Part shown: piece by piece, positions 21,997-32,531 of the stretch
Layout: every line of letters begins with the position of its first letter
Numbering within the stretch: position 1 is the first letter of the stretch
Source of the DNA: Mesostigma viride
Lineage: Eukaryota > Streptophyta > Mesostigmatophyceae > Mesostigmatales > Mesostigmataceae
DNA: 64,000 nt
Assembly (NCBI GenBank): GCA_009746045.1
Contig: RPFO01001842.1
Coordinates: 26,642 to 90,641 of the forward strand
Reading direction: 5' to 3'
The notes under the pieces: generated by a model
Database searches by the model: none
The model's input: only the letters and a program-made list of their open reading frames with translations
Told to the model about the DNA's origin: nothing
Translations under genes and position numbers: made by a program

Positions 21997-22131
21997 GATG
22001 GTCCGGATTCTCCCGATTTCTGGCCTGCGCTGGTTGTCTCTTTGATATATCGTGAGGATTGGATGTTGATGGTTTATACTGCGTTGATTGTGCAAGAAGA
22101 TCAGCTGGGTGCCCATAATTAATTAATCAAC

Positions 22132-22360
22132 AACACTCCGTTAACATCACTCCGTTGGGAGTCAATGTAGCACATATCCCTGAGAAGGGGCATATGGCTT
22201 TTAATACATTCTAGGCTACTTCCTGCAAGAGTGGAATGTAAGCAGCACTTGCTCTAGGTGCCTCAAGGGCACCGGCACCCTCATGATCTTCACACTATGC
22301 CCAGCTAAGGGGGAGTATGTCATGTGGGGGAAGATCATCATGGCTATACAAGGTGCCCAT
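22132..22360 (-). mobile_element. half-LINE 3'-end fragment, 5'-truncated
   Basis: Minus-strand fragment beginning at the family hairpin (ACTCCGTTGGGAGT, 22148-22163) next to an AATTAATTAATC tail. It continues through the family 3' region (GCATATGGCTTTTAATACA, GGCTACTTCCTGCAAG, CACCCTCATGATCTTC) until similarity is lost near 22360. Strong 5' truncation is typical of target-primed reverse transcription. Confidence 0.75.
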
Positions 22361-24153
22361 AATCATGGTGTATAATCATGTGTTGTTAGCATCTTGCCAC
22401 CATTTGCTAGCATGCATTCCAGCGTCATCTTTGCCTGCATGTAAGCTCATGGATCACTCAACCTATCCAAGCCTTGCATTACACGTGCCTCTTTCTTTCA
22501 GTATTGCACGCGTTATGGAATGAAAACCCAGCACCTCCATTCCCACGAGGCATGTGCTCAACACGTTGTGAGAGTGGATGATGCTTTGGCTATGGCTGCC
22601 TGATTCAGTCATATTAGGTCATCCAGTCATGATGTTTGATGCATGTTTGATGCTGTATAACTTATACAACGCCTATGTTCAACGTTTTGACCCTCCAAGC
22701 TCACTATGGCCCCGTTTATGGGGCTCGGGTCGTTGCGTAATGTTGTCAAGGGCTCTCATGTTTCCCACTGCGTTGTACTGCGTTGTAATTGTGATGCTAA
22801 TGAAAAATAGCTCCAGTGGCCCAATGGGCCTGAGTTTTGTTTCACAGAGCCTGCATATGTTGCCCATAGCTCGTGCAAGAAGCCAGATTTTTTTCATGAA
22901 CCATTTGTGAATAAGCGCATGACTTGTGACCTAGGGTCAAGAAATCGCGGTCATGGTCAGACCCCCCTGTATTCAAACCAGTGTATCTCTCTAATGAATA
23001 AGCAGTTTGTAGGTCTGAGTAGCTCAAAAAATCCTTTGATTTATGGGCTTTCAGGAAAGTATATACATGACCATGAAAAAAAATTTTCCTTAGGTGCTAT
23101 ACGCGTTCTAAAAAAAGCTTACAACGCGATATATCGCGTTCTAATTAAAAAAACACGAATTAGAAAATTATTTGATAGCCAGGTCCAAGATTCCTACCCA
23201 CGTGATGCAGCTGGTCACGTGCTTACTTTGTGTTTGCAGGCTTTCCAGCACAACCACAAGATGTCGGCAACGTACACCAGCTCTAGCTGAATATTGGCCC
23301 CTAGCTGCAGCCGCGCCCTCACCTCCGAACTGATGGCCCCAGTGCCCCCTTTCCGGTTGTTGGTGCAGCGACGCAGTTCATACTGATTAGGTCACGGGAA
23401 TGGTTGTCTCACATGTTGCACGTGTTGGCACCTGATACAGCTAGCGCCACCGCTGAATCCCAGTCGGTTGACGAACTGTCTTCCGTAATTTCCTTTTAAG
23501 TAGGCCATGAGCACAGTTGAGTATCATACATGGAATATGGAACTTGCATTTATGATTGTAGGCAGGTACTCCAAGGCATGCCCCACGGCATGCTCAGACA
23601 CTACGAATGCAACTAATGTTCAAGTGTACTGCAGTTTGCTAAGTCCGGGGCTACAACCGGAAAATGCGACTATGTCGCTGCGATGCCGCCAGACCGCTTG
23701 CTGCAAAGCTCGCCTAGGCACCCGCGCGGACACCAGGCCGAACCCACACGATGGTCATGCTAACTGGACGAGAGGACGTGGGCGCTACGCGGCTGCCGGC
23801 TTCCCCTCTCCTGAAGAACATTTGGGAAACAACATAATGCAGGGAAACAGATATGCGACGCCCACATCACACCCTGTGCTCGGGGCCACATGGACAGCGA
23901 CTATTTATTGTATTATCTCAACCAGATGACCGACCCAAGATGAGCCTTCCACTGTAATGAGACCACCCTCCTTCTCTAAGGAGGTCTATCCTGGGCCCTT
24001 CGTGCAGGTACTCCCACCCATCCAAGGCCCTCACAACTGTCTTCCAGTGTAATCCAGGTCCCTCTTATCAATACCGGCCCCTCGCCGGTCCCGGGCCCAA
24101 TGACCCGCCCCCCCTCTCGCCTATTCCTGGACCCCACTGTGGGCCACACTCAT
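22361..24153. other. intergenic / CHLH 3' region, no gene recognised
   Basis: About 1.8 kb between the Penelope/half-LINE block and the CHLH stop codon. It contains the palindrome at 23122-23143 and a CCCACGTGATGCAGCTGGTCACGTG stretch (23195-23222), close to the end hairpin of repeat B. The longest open frame (140 aa, 23507-23929, plus) shows no motif I recognise and is antisense to the likely CHLH 3' UTR. Confidence 0.5.
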
Positions 24154-27100
24154 TTACTCCAGCCCCTCAATACGGTCCTCCACATCCTGGTAAAGCTGGC
24201 GCAGCTTCTCGATCTTGTCGTCGGACGCCTCCCAGTAGCCGCGGCCGTTGGCCTCGAGGAACGTCTGGACCAGCTTGCGGAAGCTGTTCGGGTTGGTCTC
24301 CAGCAGCCGCTTCTGCATCGCCTCGTCCTCGATGAACGTCTGGTTGGCTTCGTCATACACCCAGTTGTCGACCGTGCCGGAGGTGGCCGACCAGCCCATC
24401 GTGTTCGTCAGGCGCTTCTCGATCTCGCGCACGCCCTCATAGCCAGATGACAGCATGCCCTCGTACCACTTGGGGTTGAGCAGCTTGGTGCGCGCGTCCA
24501 GGCGGACTGTCTCCGAGAGGGAGCGCACCTGGGTGAGGTATCCCAGGGTGATGTGGCATTTTGACAGTCCGAGGGCTCAATATTGTATGTGAGCCAGGCA
24601 GCAACCGACAACTACCAGGAGGCAGCCAACAAGTATAGTTTACAACTGGGCCAGAAAATCAAGTGGGCAAGTAGCACAATACAGGAGCAAGAGCACACTA
24701 GGCAAGCAAGTAGACAGGTGGGCAGGCGCTTATGCAAGGAAGCAAGGGGGAAAAAAGGCGGGGAGCTAAGAAATCAAGACGCAATCAGCCAGCAATCAGA
24801 CATGCATGGGTATAACATGACGCCCATGCCAGTTATGCCACCTTTGCCTGCGCTCTCCCTTCCCAACTACCCTGCCCTAGAATGAGGTAAAATTTAACCT
24901 CACCACCTTGGTCTTCTCATATCTATACCCGACCTGCACGTAGGGCCAACCAAAGGGGTAGGGCCCAAGGCGCCCGCTCACCTGCGCGTTGGCGGTCGTG
25001 GTGTCGGCGATGAAGCTGCTGGGCTTCTTCTTGTCGTCACGGAGTGAGCCGACGAGCTTGGTCGGGTCGCTGTCGAAGTAGTGGCTGACGTCCGTCAACG
25101 AGATCTCGGACGAGTCCAGGTTCTGGAACGTCATGTCCACCTTCTTGAGCGCGCTCTCGAAGACATCGCGGCGCTCGATGCCACCACGGCCGGGGTTGTC
25201 CGAGTCAAACGCAAACGACTTGCGCGCGAGGTACATCTCCTGCAGCTGCTGCTCATTGTCCCACGAGCTGTTCTCGATCGCCAGGTTCACGTTGGACGAG
25301 TAGGAGCCCGAAGCGTTGGAGAAGATGCGCGTCGCGGCCTCGCGCACGGAGCAGTTGAGCTCCTTGGCCTGCTCGATCGCGTGCTTGCGCACAAAGTTCA
25401 TTTCGGGCGGCTCGTCCGCCTCGGCCGCCATCTTGACTGCACGGTCCAGCAGGTTCATCTGGTTCACAAACAGGTCGCGGAACACGCCCGAGCAGTTGAC
25501 GACGACGTCGATGCGCGGGCGGCCGAGCTCCTCCAGCGGGATGAGCTGGACCTTGTTTACACGGCCCAGCGAGTCGGGCATGGGGCGCGCACCTACCATA
25601 AGCATGACCTGGTGGGAAGAGAGGGGGGATGGAATGCCAAGGGCATGCAGGCGCAGGGGGGGGGGAAGACAAGTGGCATGACCAAGGAGGCAGGGGGGGG
25701 AAGACAAGTGGCATGACCAAGGGGCCGGTGTTTAGATACATGCTCAGTGTTACAGAGGGATATACAGGCTAAGGCATCAACCCCTTGCCGGCTGCAAGTC
25801 AAACATCTTCTCAACTCCTTTGTCATGACCACAGCTATGGAACTGCGTCCCATGTCTTTTGTATGTATTGCAACAACCACTGCTAATCATCCACAGGAGA
25901 CGTCAGGACATCAGCGGGAGCGTTGGCTCTACCACTCACTATCACTTAGTCACACCCACCCCGAAAAGAACGAAATCTTGTGGAAAGTCATATCGAGCAA
26001 AGGGGGTTATCATGCGGTCATGACGCTCCCCTCACCTGCGCGAGCGACTCTCCGTACGTCTTGATGTTGTCCGTGCCCCACAGCACGAGCGCGATCGACT
26101 CGGGCCACTTGCCGTCATTCTCCGCGCGCTGGCGGGCCAGCAGGCGCTCCACCACGATTGAGGCGCTCTGGAGCGCTGCCGCCGTTGGGATGGCCTGCGG
26201 GTCAAGCGCGTGGATGTTCTTTCCCGTGGGGAGCACCTTGGGGTTGCGGATCGGGTCGCCACCAGGGCCCGGCTCCACGTACCGGCCCTCGAGCGCCTGC
26301 TTGAGCCCGCCCAGCTCATTGTCGGCCACGATCTGGCGCAGGCAGAAGCCCAGGAAGTCAAAGGTCGTCTGCAGCTGGGTCTCATCGGCCGCCTTGAACT
26401 GGGTCTTGGACAGCGCGTTCACCCACGGCTTGCCACGGCCAAACATGCGCGAGAAGATGTTCTCGCTCACGTCGACAACCTTGCCGTTGCGGTCGGTGGT
26501 GTTGTCGACGAAGGCCGAGACCGCGTCGCGGCATGCCATCGTGATGTCCTGGAGCAGCTGAACCGACGCCAGCTCGCCCTTGTCCGACTTGCGGTACACG
26601 TCCTCGATGTCACGCCCGACCGAGCGCGCGAGGATGCCAGGGAGGCCCATGATGTTGTCCTCGGGGCGGTCGATGGACGCGATGTTGACCAGCGTGGCCA
26701 CGGCCTCCGCCGCCGAGGGCGGCTCACCGATGACATGCAGGCCGCATGGCAGGAGGCGAGACTCGATCTCCATCAGCTTCTGGTACACCTTGCCCACAAT
26801 CGTGTCGCGCTCCTCTGCAGGGAGGTCGCCCGCAGTCTCCGCCGGGGGGAATGGGATGTCCTTGTCCAGGTTGCAGGTGATGGCGGTCGAGATGATTGTG
26901 CCCACGATCGCGCCCGCGCGGCCCGTGTCCTTGAGCCCCTGGTAGCTGGAGATGAGTTCGCGGATCTCCTTGAGTCCCTTGTACAGCCCGGCATTCTCGG
27001 CCGGTGGGGTCAGGTACGAGATCGTGCTGGCGTACGAGCGGCGCTTGGCGATGGTCGCCTCGGACGGGTTGTTGGCGGCGTAGTAGTAGATGTTGGGGAT

Positions 27101-30100
27101 GCTAGCGATCAGCGAGTCCGGGTAGCATGCCTCGGACATGCCAACCTGCTTCCCGGGCATGAACTCGAGCGAACCGTGGGTACCGAAATGGAGCACCGCG
27201 TCCGCCTTCCAGATCTTCTCCATGTACGTGTAGTAGGCTGCAAACCCGTGGTGGGGCGAGGCCGACTTGGAGAAGAGGAGTCGCATGGGGTCGCCCTCGT
27301 ACCCGAACGTCGGCTGCACGCCGATGAAGATGTTGCCGAACTCCTTGCCAAAGACGAGCATGTTCTGGCCGTCCGTGTTGAGCTTGCCGGGGGGTGGGCC
27401 CCAGTTCTCCTCGAGCGCCTTGGCATAGGGCGTGAGCTTCTGGTACTCCGGCACGGGCATGCGGTAGGCAATGTTCAGGTTGGGAGAGTTGAACTGCGCC
27501 TCCTTGTCGTGCAGGACGGCCTCCATCATCTCCTCCGACGACGCAGGCAGGTCGATGGTGTAGCCGTCCGCCTTGAGCTCCTGCCGGAGGAATGAACAGA
27601 AAGAAGAAAACGAAATAAAGACAAATAAATGGAAGAACAAAGAAGGTTAGCATGCAGGCAAGCGAAATAAGGCGCCTGAGAAGGGATACTTCCAGAGCCC
27701 TGTGGGTTAGGAAACCTCAACGAGGCTGCATACAAAACTTGCTACAAGTTTCCCACCAGATTGCCCAAAGCACGTCCATGTGTCAGTGACTGCATGCAAG
27801 GCATTACATTTTAATAGATTGACTGAATACTCTGGCATCCCCCCTTGTCCCTGCCCCTAGCACACATGTCAAATAAGACGCATGCCAGAAATATGGAGAA
27901 TCCAGACCACGGTAGCTCAGCCCTGCAGTTATCTTATCCGGGTTGGACGAGTCATTCAGGATGATGGATATGTATTGAAATGAAAACGGGTGGCCTTGTT
28001 CGTTGAAATAATGTCTTGCTAACACTAAGAGATTTTGTCAACCCATGGATGCACGAGCATAAACACCCACCTTCATGACGGCGTAGATGGACTTGAACAC
28101 GTTCAGGTACGCGGCCGTGCCCACGTTGCCCTTGTCTGGCGGGAAGGAGAAGACGGTGATGCACAGCCGCTTGTCCTTCTTGGCCTTGCGGCGCAGGCAT
28201 GCCCACTTGTAAGCACGCGAGGTGACCGCCTCCACACGGTCATACAGCGAGTGCGACTTGCCCGTCTTGGCGTCACGGCCAGAGAACACGATCGGCTCCA
28301 GCCCGCCATCCAGCTCAGGGAGCGCCACCTGGAGGGCCACCTGGACAGGGTGCACGCCCAGGGTGGACTCCATCCACTCCTCAGTCGTCTGGAAGACGAG
28401 CGGGAGGGAGACCATGTAAGGCACGTCCAGCTTCTTGAGCACCTCGATGGCCTTGGGGTGGTCCTGGCTCGCAGGGCCTCCGACCAGCGCGAACCCCGTC
28501 AGGGACACGACGGCGTCGACATACGACTTGCCGGAGATAGGGTTCATGAAGAAGCGCTCGGCGGGGCCCGAATAGTCCAGCCCGCCCGCAAAGATTGGGA
28601 TGACCTTGGCGCCACGCGCCTCCAGGTCCATGATGACCGCGCTGTTGTGTGAGGGGAAAGGGGTTGAAAGAGTTGGGTGTGCAGGCAGGAGTGGGCGGTC
28701 AAGGGGTAGGGGTAGGGGAAAGGTGTTGGATGCGATATCATAGACTTGGGTGTTAATAGACTTGGTGTTAATAGACTTATTTCATAACCAGCTGGGATCA
28801 TGAAGCAAAGATTATCCGGCGCAGTAAACCCGCGCCCACACGCCGCAACTAAACCAAACCACCCTCGCGCTGGTGAACAAATCATCACAGCCCATGGTTG
28901 CGCTGTTTAGATGCGAAGTTGGAATGGCTTACTTGAATTTGTATGTATGATGTTAGATCCTGTATAAGCCATGGCTAGTTGTGATCATTAGCTTGCACCT
29001 CAGCCAACACGTTGCATGCCTCACCTTCCTAGTATCCACTTTGCATCAGCCTACTCCTTGTTGTATTGCACCCACCGTTGGGCGTGAACCATAATGCACA
29101 GAGCCTCCTGTGTGGCCTGCCCGCTTGAGGTAGTGAGAGAAGCAAGTGCAAGCTAGTAAAGCGCGCCATCCCTATTCTTTGTGTGTAGGGCTTGAAGGTT
29201 CCTTGATAGGTACCCACATCATGCAGTCTACTTGCTAATGAATTAACATCATGCAGTCGACTTGCTAATGAATTAACATCGTGCAGTTGACTTGCTCACG
29301 AATTAACATAATGTAGTCTACTCGCTTATGAATTGGTTAAATCATGGCTGCGCTCACCTGTAGTGACCCTCGTCGCCCGTGACCAAATGTGAGCGCTGCA
29401 GCACGAGGCCGATGACAGGCCCGTTCTTGTCCTTGAGCTCCGGGGACGCATCCTTGCGCGCGGTCACCCAGTTGAGGTACTCCTTCGGGTCCTCGAACAT
29501 CTGGGGCGCGAGCGGGTGCCAGATGCCAGAATCGGGGAACACGACGGGCTCGGCCCAGGTCATGGTGAGGTTGGCCAGCTCAGGCACGTACTGGTTGCTG
29601 ATCATGACCAGGAAGTTCTCCAAGTTCTCGGGCGACCCGCCCAGCCAGAATTGGAGGGACATCATGAACGAGCGCGCATCCTTGGCCTTGTCCGATGGCA
29701 GGTACTTGAGCACCTTGGGCAGCGTGCGGATGAGCTTGAGCATGCCCTCCTCGAACCCAGCGCTGTTCTCCTGGCGCCGCTTCTTCATGAACTGAGCAAT
29801 CGCGCTCTTGGACTGGCCCAGCTGCGCCATCGAGAACGTGCCCAGCTTGTTCAGGCGCATGACCTGGGGGGAGGGAGCAGAAGTGGGGTTGGAGGAGGGG
29901 GGCATAGCAGTTGACCGGTAAGTGGAAGGGTTGCATGGCACAGTGATCGGAGTTACAGGAGCCTTGAGAGCGTTATGAGAGTAGTTGGATTACAGACGTG
30001 ACGGCTGGGGGCAGCGAGCTCCGGGTGCAAGGGGACACTGGGTGTGCGCATGACCCTTCTGGACATTGGTCGCAAACAAACAGTTCACAGGATTTTCTAG

Positions 30101-31632
30101 CACCGTTGCAGTACACAGGCACTACAGCAGCTAACCAACAACTCCCCTCCTTTCCTTGGTAATTCGGACATGTCCTTATCACCACCTCAAGAAATCCATG
30201 GCTACCGGCTGCCACTGCACCTCAAGTTGTGACCAGGCCCAGGCACCACCCAGGGGTACAGAAAGTCATGCCCCTACCTTGGGCATATGCCCACCAAGAG
30301 CACATGGAAGGACCCAAGCCCCTGGTCTTTTACATAAACTAACCCTTCTTTGGCAAATTACATCTGGCATCAGCTGTATCCATACTTCCAAGATGGAGCC
30401 ATCGCCATATCCACACAACTGTTACTGTTAGACCCTAAACCCTAACATTCCAACACCTATCGGCCTCATACAATGCCACCTCATGCTCCTCCTCCCCCAC
30501 CTTTGGCTCAGGGTGGGCGTGGCCGACCTATCCACTTACCACCCACACTGCCATCACCAACATCGTCGAGTTCCGCTTCTACTCCCCCCCCCCTCCTCAC
30601 CTCGGGCATGGATGGGAAGACCAGCACGGCATCCAGCTGCGCGCGCAGCGGCTCGATGATCTCCTTAACCTTTTCCGCAATCTCCTCGATGAAGATGAGG
30701 CTGCCGATGAAGATGTTCGCGTGCTGCACGTCCTCCTTGAACGTGGCCAGGTTCTCTGCGCTGCGCAGCTCCTCCACCAGGTAGCCCACCAACTCGACGC
30801 ACATGTCGTCGCGCTTGGCATTGATCGCCCGCACTGCCGCTGTCAATGACGACTGGTACTGCGCCTCCAGGACGAGGTACACAATCTTAACAACGGGCCG
30901 GCCGCGCGCATCCGGCTTGATGCGGCGGATCTCCGGCTTCACATTTGTGTACCCGGCCATCATCATCTGGGTGGGCGCCTGGGGGGTGGTATTGGATGCA
31001 GGGTCAGAGACAGCAAGGGATGGGGTACAGAGGGCAAAAATGGGATAGGGTAATGCTGTGCATGTGAGCGCGAGCCGAAGGGCCACATCCAACAGTAAAT
31101 GGAATGCCCTGGTTGAGGTGAGAATGGAACAGAACTGAGACCTAGAGCTCCGACCTCCAATAAACGGCGAGATTTCTAATAAATTATAAGAAAAGCTTTC
31201 TACCGAGGTTTAAATCTGGTATCGAAAAGTTGACGTCATATGATTATTGAGCACAGTAAACATGACCAGTTACTTCGCACACGGCCACAATACCTGTGCT
31301 CGCACGTTCTGCTTGTTATCCTTCAAGAGCAAGTGACAAATGTGATTTTGATCTGGCCCCAAGAGCATTTGCACAGGGCCCATGAGTTTGCATCAGTAGC
31401 GGACAATGCACTGCTGCACAGCATCCAAGGTCATTTGGTCAGATCTTTGATCTGGAATAAAACACATTTGATGAAAACCTTTCCCCCTTCAACCACCACC
31501 GAGCTCTGTCATCATTGTATGATGGCCCACCCCGAAGTGCGTACTGACATTCAGACCCAACCACTTGTCACTCACCTTGGTGGCCTTGGTTGCCACCGAC
31601 GACGCCGCCAGCTTGGCCGATAGGTCATCGAC
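24154..31632 (-). CDS. CHLH: magnesium chelatase subunit H (protoporphyrin IX-binding), exons 2-8
   Basis: Large subunit of plastid magnesium chelatase, which with ChlI and ChlD inserts Mg into protoporphyrin IX at the entry to chlorophyll synthesis. It also feeds plastid-to-nucleus signalling (GUN5). Exons, minus strand: 31632-31576, 30966-30601, 29863-29358, 28641-28071, 27580-26036, 25608-24982, 24528-24154 (stop TAA). Each intron is GT..AG and phases agree across all seven: 1,348 residues plus a short first exon, close to the usual 1,380-1,400. Diagnostic blocks: [221 protein letters not shown]. No frameshift. Codons are GC-rich at third positions. Introns hold repeats but no recognisable transposon ORF. 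Confidence 0.97.
25654..25724. repeat. tandem duplication in CHLH intron
   Basis: A unit of about 37 bp (a G-run followed by GAAGACAAGTGGCATGACCA) is present twice in the intron between 25609 and 26035. On the coding strand it gives two C-rich tracts upstream of the acceptor at 25609. Confidence 0.8.
29035..29340 (+). repeat. repeat B copy with 4 x 30-bp tandem tail, in CHLH intron
   Basis: Matches repeat B (TTGTATTGCACCCACCG, GTGGCCTGCCC, TTGAAGGTTCCTTGATAGG). It lies in the CHLH intron 28642-29357, antisense to the gene. Its 3' end is expanded into four 30-bp units built on ATGCAGTCTACTTGCTAATG plus AATTAACATC (29221-29340). This looks like slippage on the terminal hairpin/AATTAA tail during reverse transcription. 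Confidence 0.6.
30430..30450. repeat. short telomere-like patch in CHLH intron
   Basis: GACCCTAAACCCTAACATT contains two units close to CCCTAAA, the plant-type telomere repeat, in the intron 29864-30600. It is short enough to be chance, but a longer patch occurs at 47956-48001. Confidence 0.45.
31576..31632 (-). CDS. CHLH: CHLH exon 2 (57 bp, end of transit peptide/linker)
   Basis: A 19-codon exon ([19 protein letters not shown]) between a TGTGCAG acceptor and a CAAG/GTGAGT donor. It is phase 0 at both ends and splices in frame to MMMAGYTN of the next exon. Its Ala/Ser/Lys-rich make-up fits the end of a chloroplast transit peptide or the poorly conserved N-terminal linker of CHLH. Assigned by position, splice sites and phase, not by similarity. 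Confidence 0.6.
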
Positions 31633-32445
31633 CTGCACATGTACGTACATGTATTTGCATGTGTCAAGAAGGCATAACAGGTCAGCAAGGCAAACTACCA
31701 AGTTGGAGGGTCAGGCATATCGCTGGTGCGGGAGAAGGGGCTACACCTTCCCTGCAAGACCTTGCCATGCAACAGAGACAGCCATCTGCCTCTACCAACA
31801 TCCACGGTCAGTCCGTCTGAAAGAGTGAGGGTGGATAGGGTTGAACAGGGAGCGTCAAACTGGGAGAACTGCTTGCATGTCAAGGGCCTATTGCTTCTAT
31901 TGCTGCCACTGACAATTGGTCCCAACTACCGGGCGATTGGCATTGATCACACCGGTTCATTAGATGACAAGCTCTTCCCGGGGATGACACTTGCAGTGTC
32001 AAAATAGAAAAAAGATATATTTGTTAATAAATGTGCTGATGGAATCGCGTCCATACAGCATGTCACTAAGCACATCCTAAACAACACTACTGATTATTCC
32101 AGAAGGTAAAATTTTGCAGTGAAAGGCAGTGGACAGGGCCAGCTGGACTAGAAATTAAGTAACTATTCTACAACTACCGTGATTGTTTGGCCGTGGTAAC
32201 GAACGCTTCAGCTCGTTGTACAACAAAAGCTTCAAACATTAAATTACCGAGCAAGCACCAGCGTAACAGCAGTACGAAGCGCAGATTTTCATACAAGGAC
32301 AAGCAATAAACAATGCAGAATACTGAACATAACGCCCTAAAACACAGGCCGAGTCCTACTCAAAGGACAACATCACTGAGGAATGGCAGCTCGCATGCCA
32401 CGGCTTATCACCTCAGCGTCCGTTTCATCGGTACCAGTTTCTTAC

Positions 32446-32531
32446 CTGGGAGACACGAAGGCCGTCGACGGCAGATGGACGGCGAAGCCCATCGCACGAG
32501 CCAATGACCGGGCGAGCCGAGGGGGCTGCAT
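32446..32531 (-). CDS. CHLH: candidate CHLH exon 1 (start codon, transit peptide)
   Basis: ATG at 32531 opens 28 codons rich in Arg, Ala, Ser and Pro with few acidic residues (MQPPRLARSLARAMGFAVHL...), typical of a chloroplast transit peptide. It ends at a strong donor, CCCAG/GTAAGAA. However, it ends with two extra bases (phase 2), while the 57-bp exon starts in phase 0; direct joining would run into a stop at the start of the third exon. Either a small exon of 3n+1 bases lies between 31633 and 32445, or one of these two exons is wrong. Confidence 0.4.

Larger units (their letters stand above)
18353..22061 (+). mobile_element. Penelope-like element (N-terminal GIY-YIG type)
   Basis: Retroelement of the Penelope-like order, plus strand. 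The single long ORF (18401-21457) is flanked by an exact 17-bp direct repeat, ATATATCGTGAGGATTG, at 18353-18369 and 22045-22061. The left copy lies only 31 bp before the start codon. These may be remnants of the pseudo-LTRs typical of the order, but the true ends are not established. Another similar pair (TTGGGTAGC...CATGATGRTGC) at 17787-17813 and 18063-18090 may belong to the 5' region. No convincing hammerhead ribozyme core was found. Confidence 0.65.

Noticed and set aside
23507-23929. 140-aa open frame on the plus strand
   Set aside because: No recognisable domain, no conserved splice context, and antisense to the CHLH 3' side.
30430-30450. Chromosome end or fusion point in a CHLH intron
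   Set aside because: Only about two telomere-like units inside an otherwise continuous gene.
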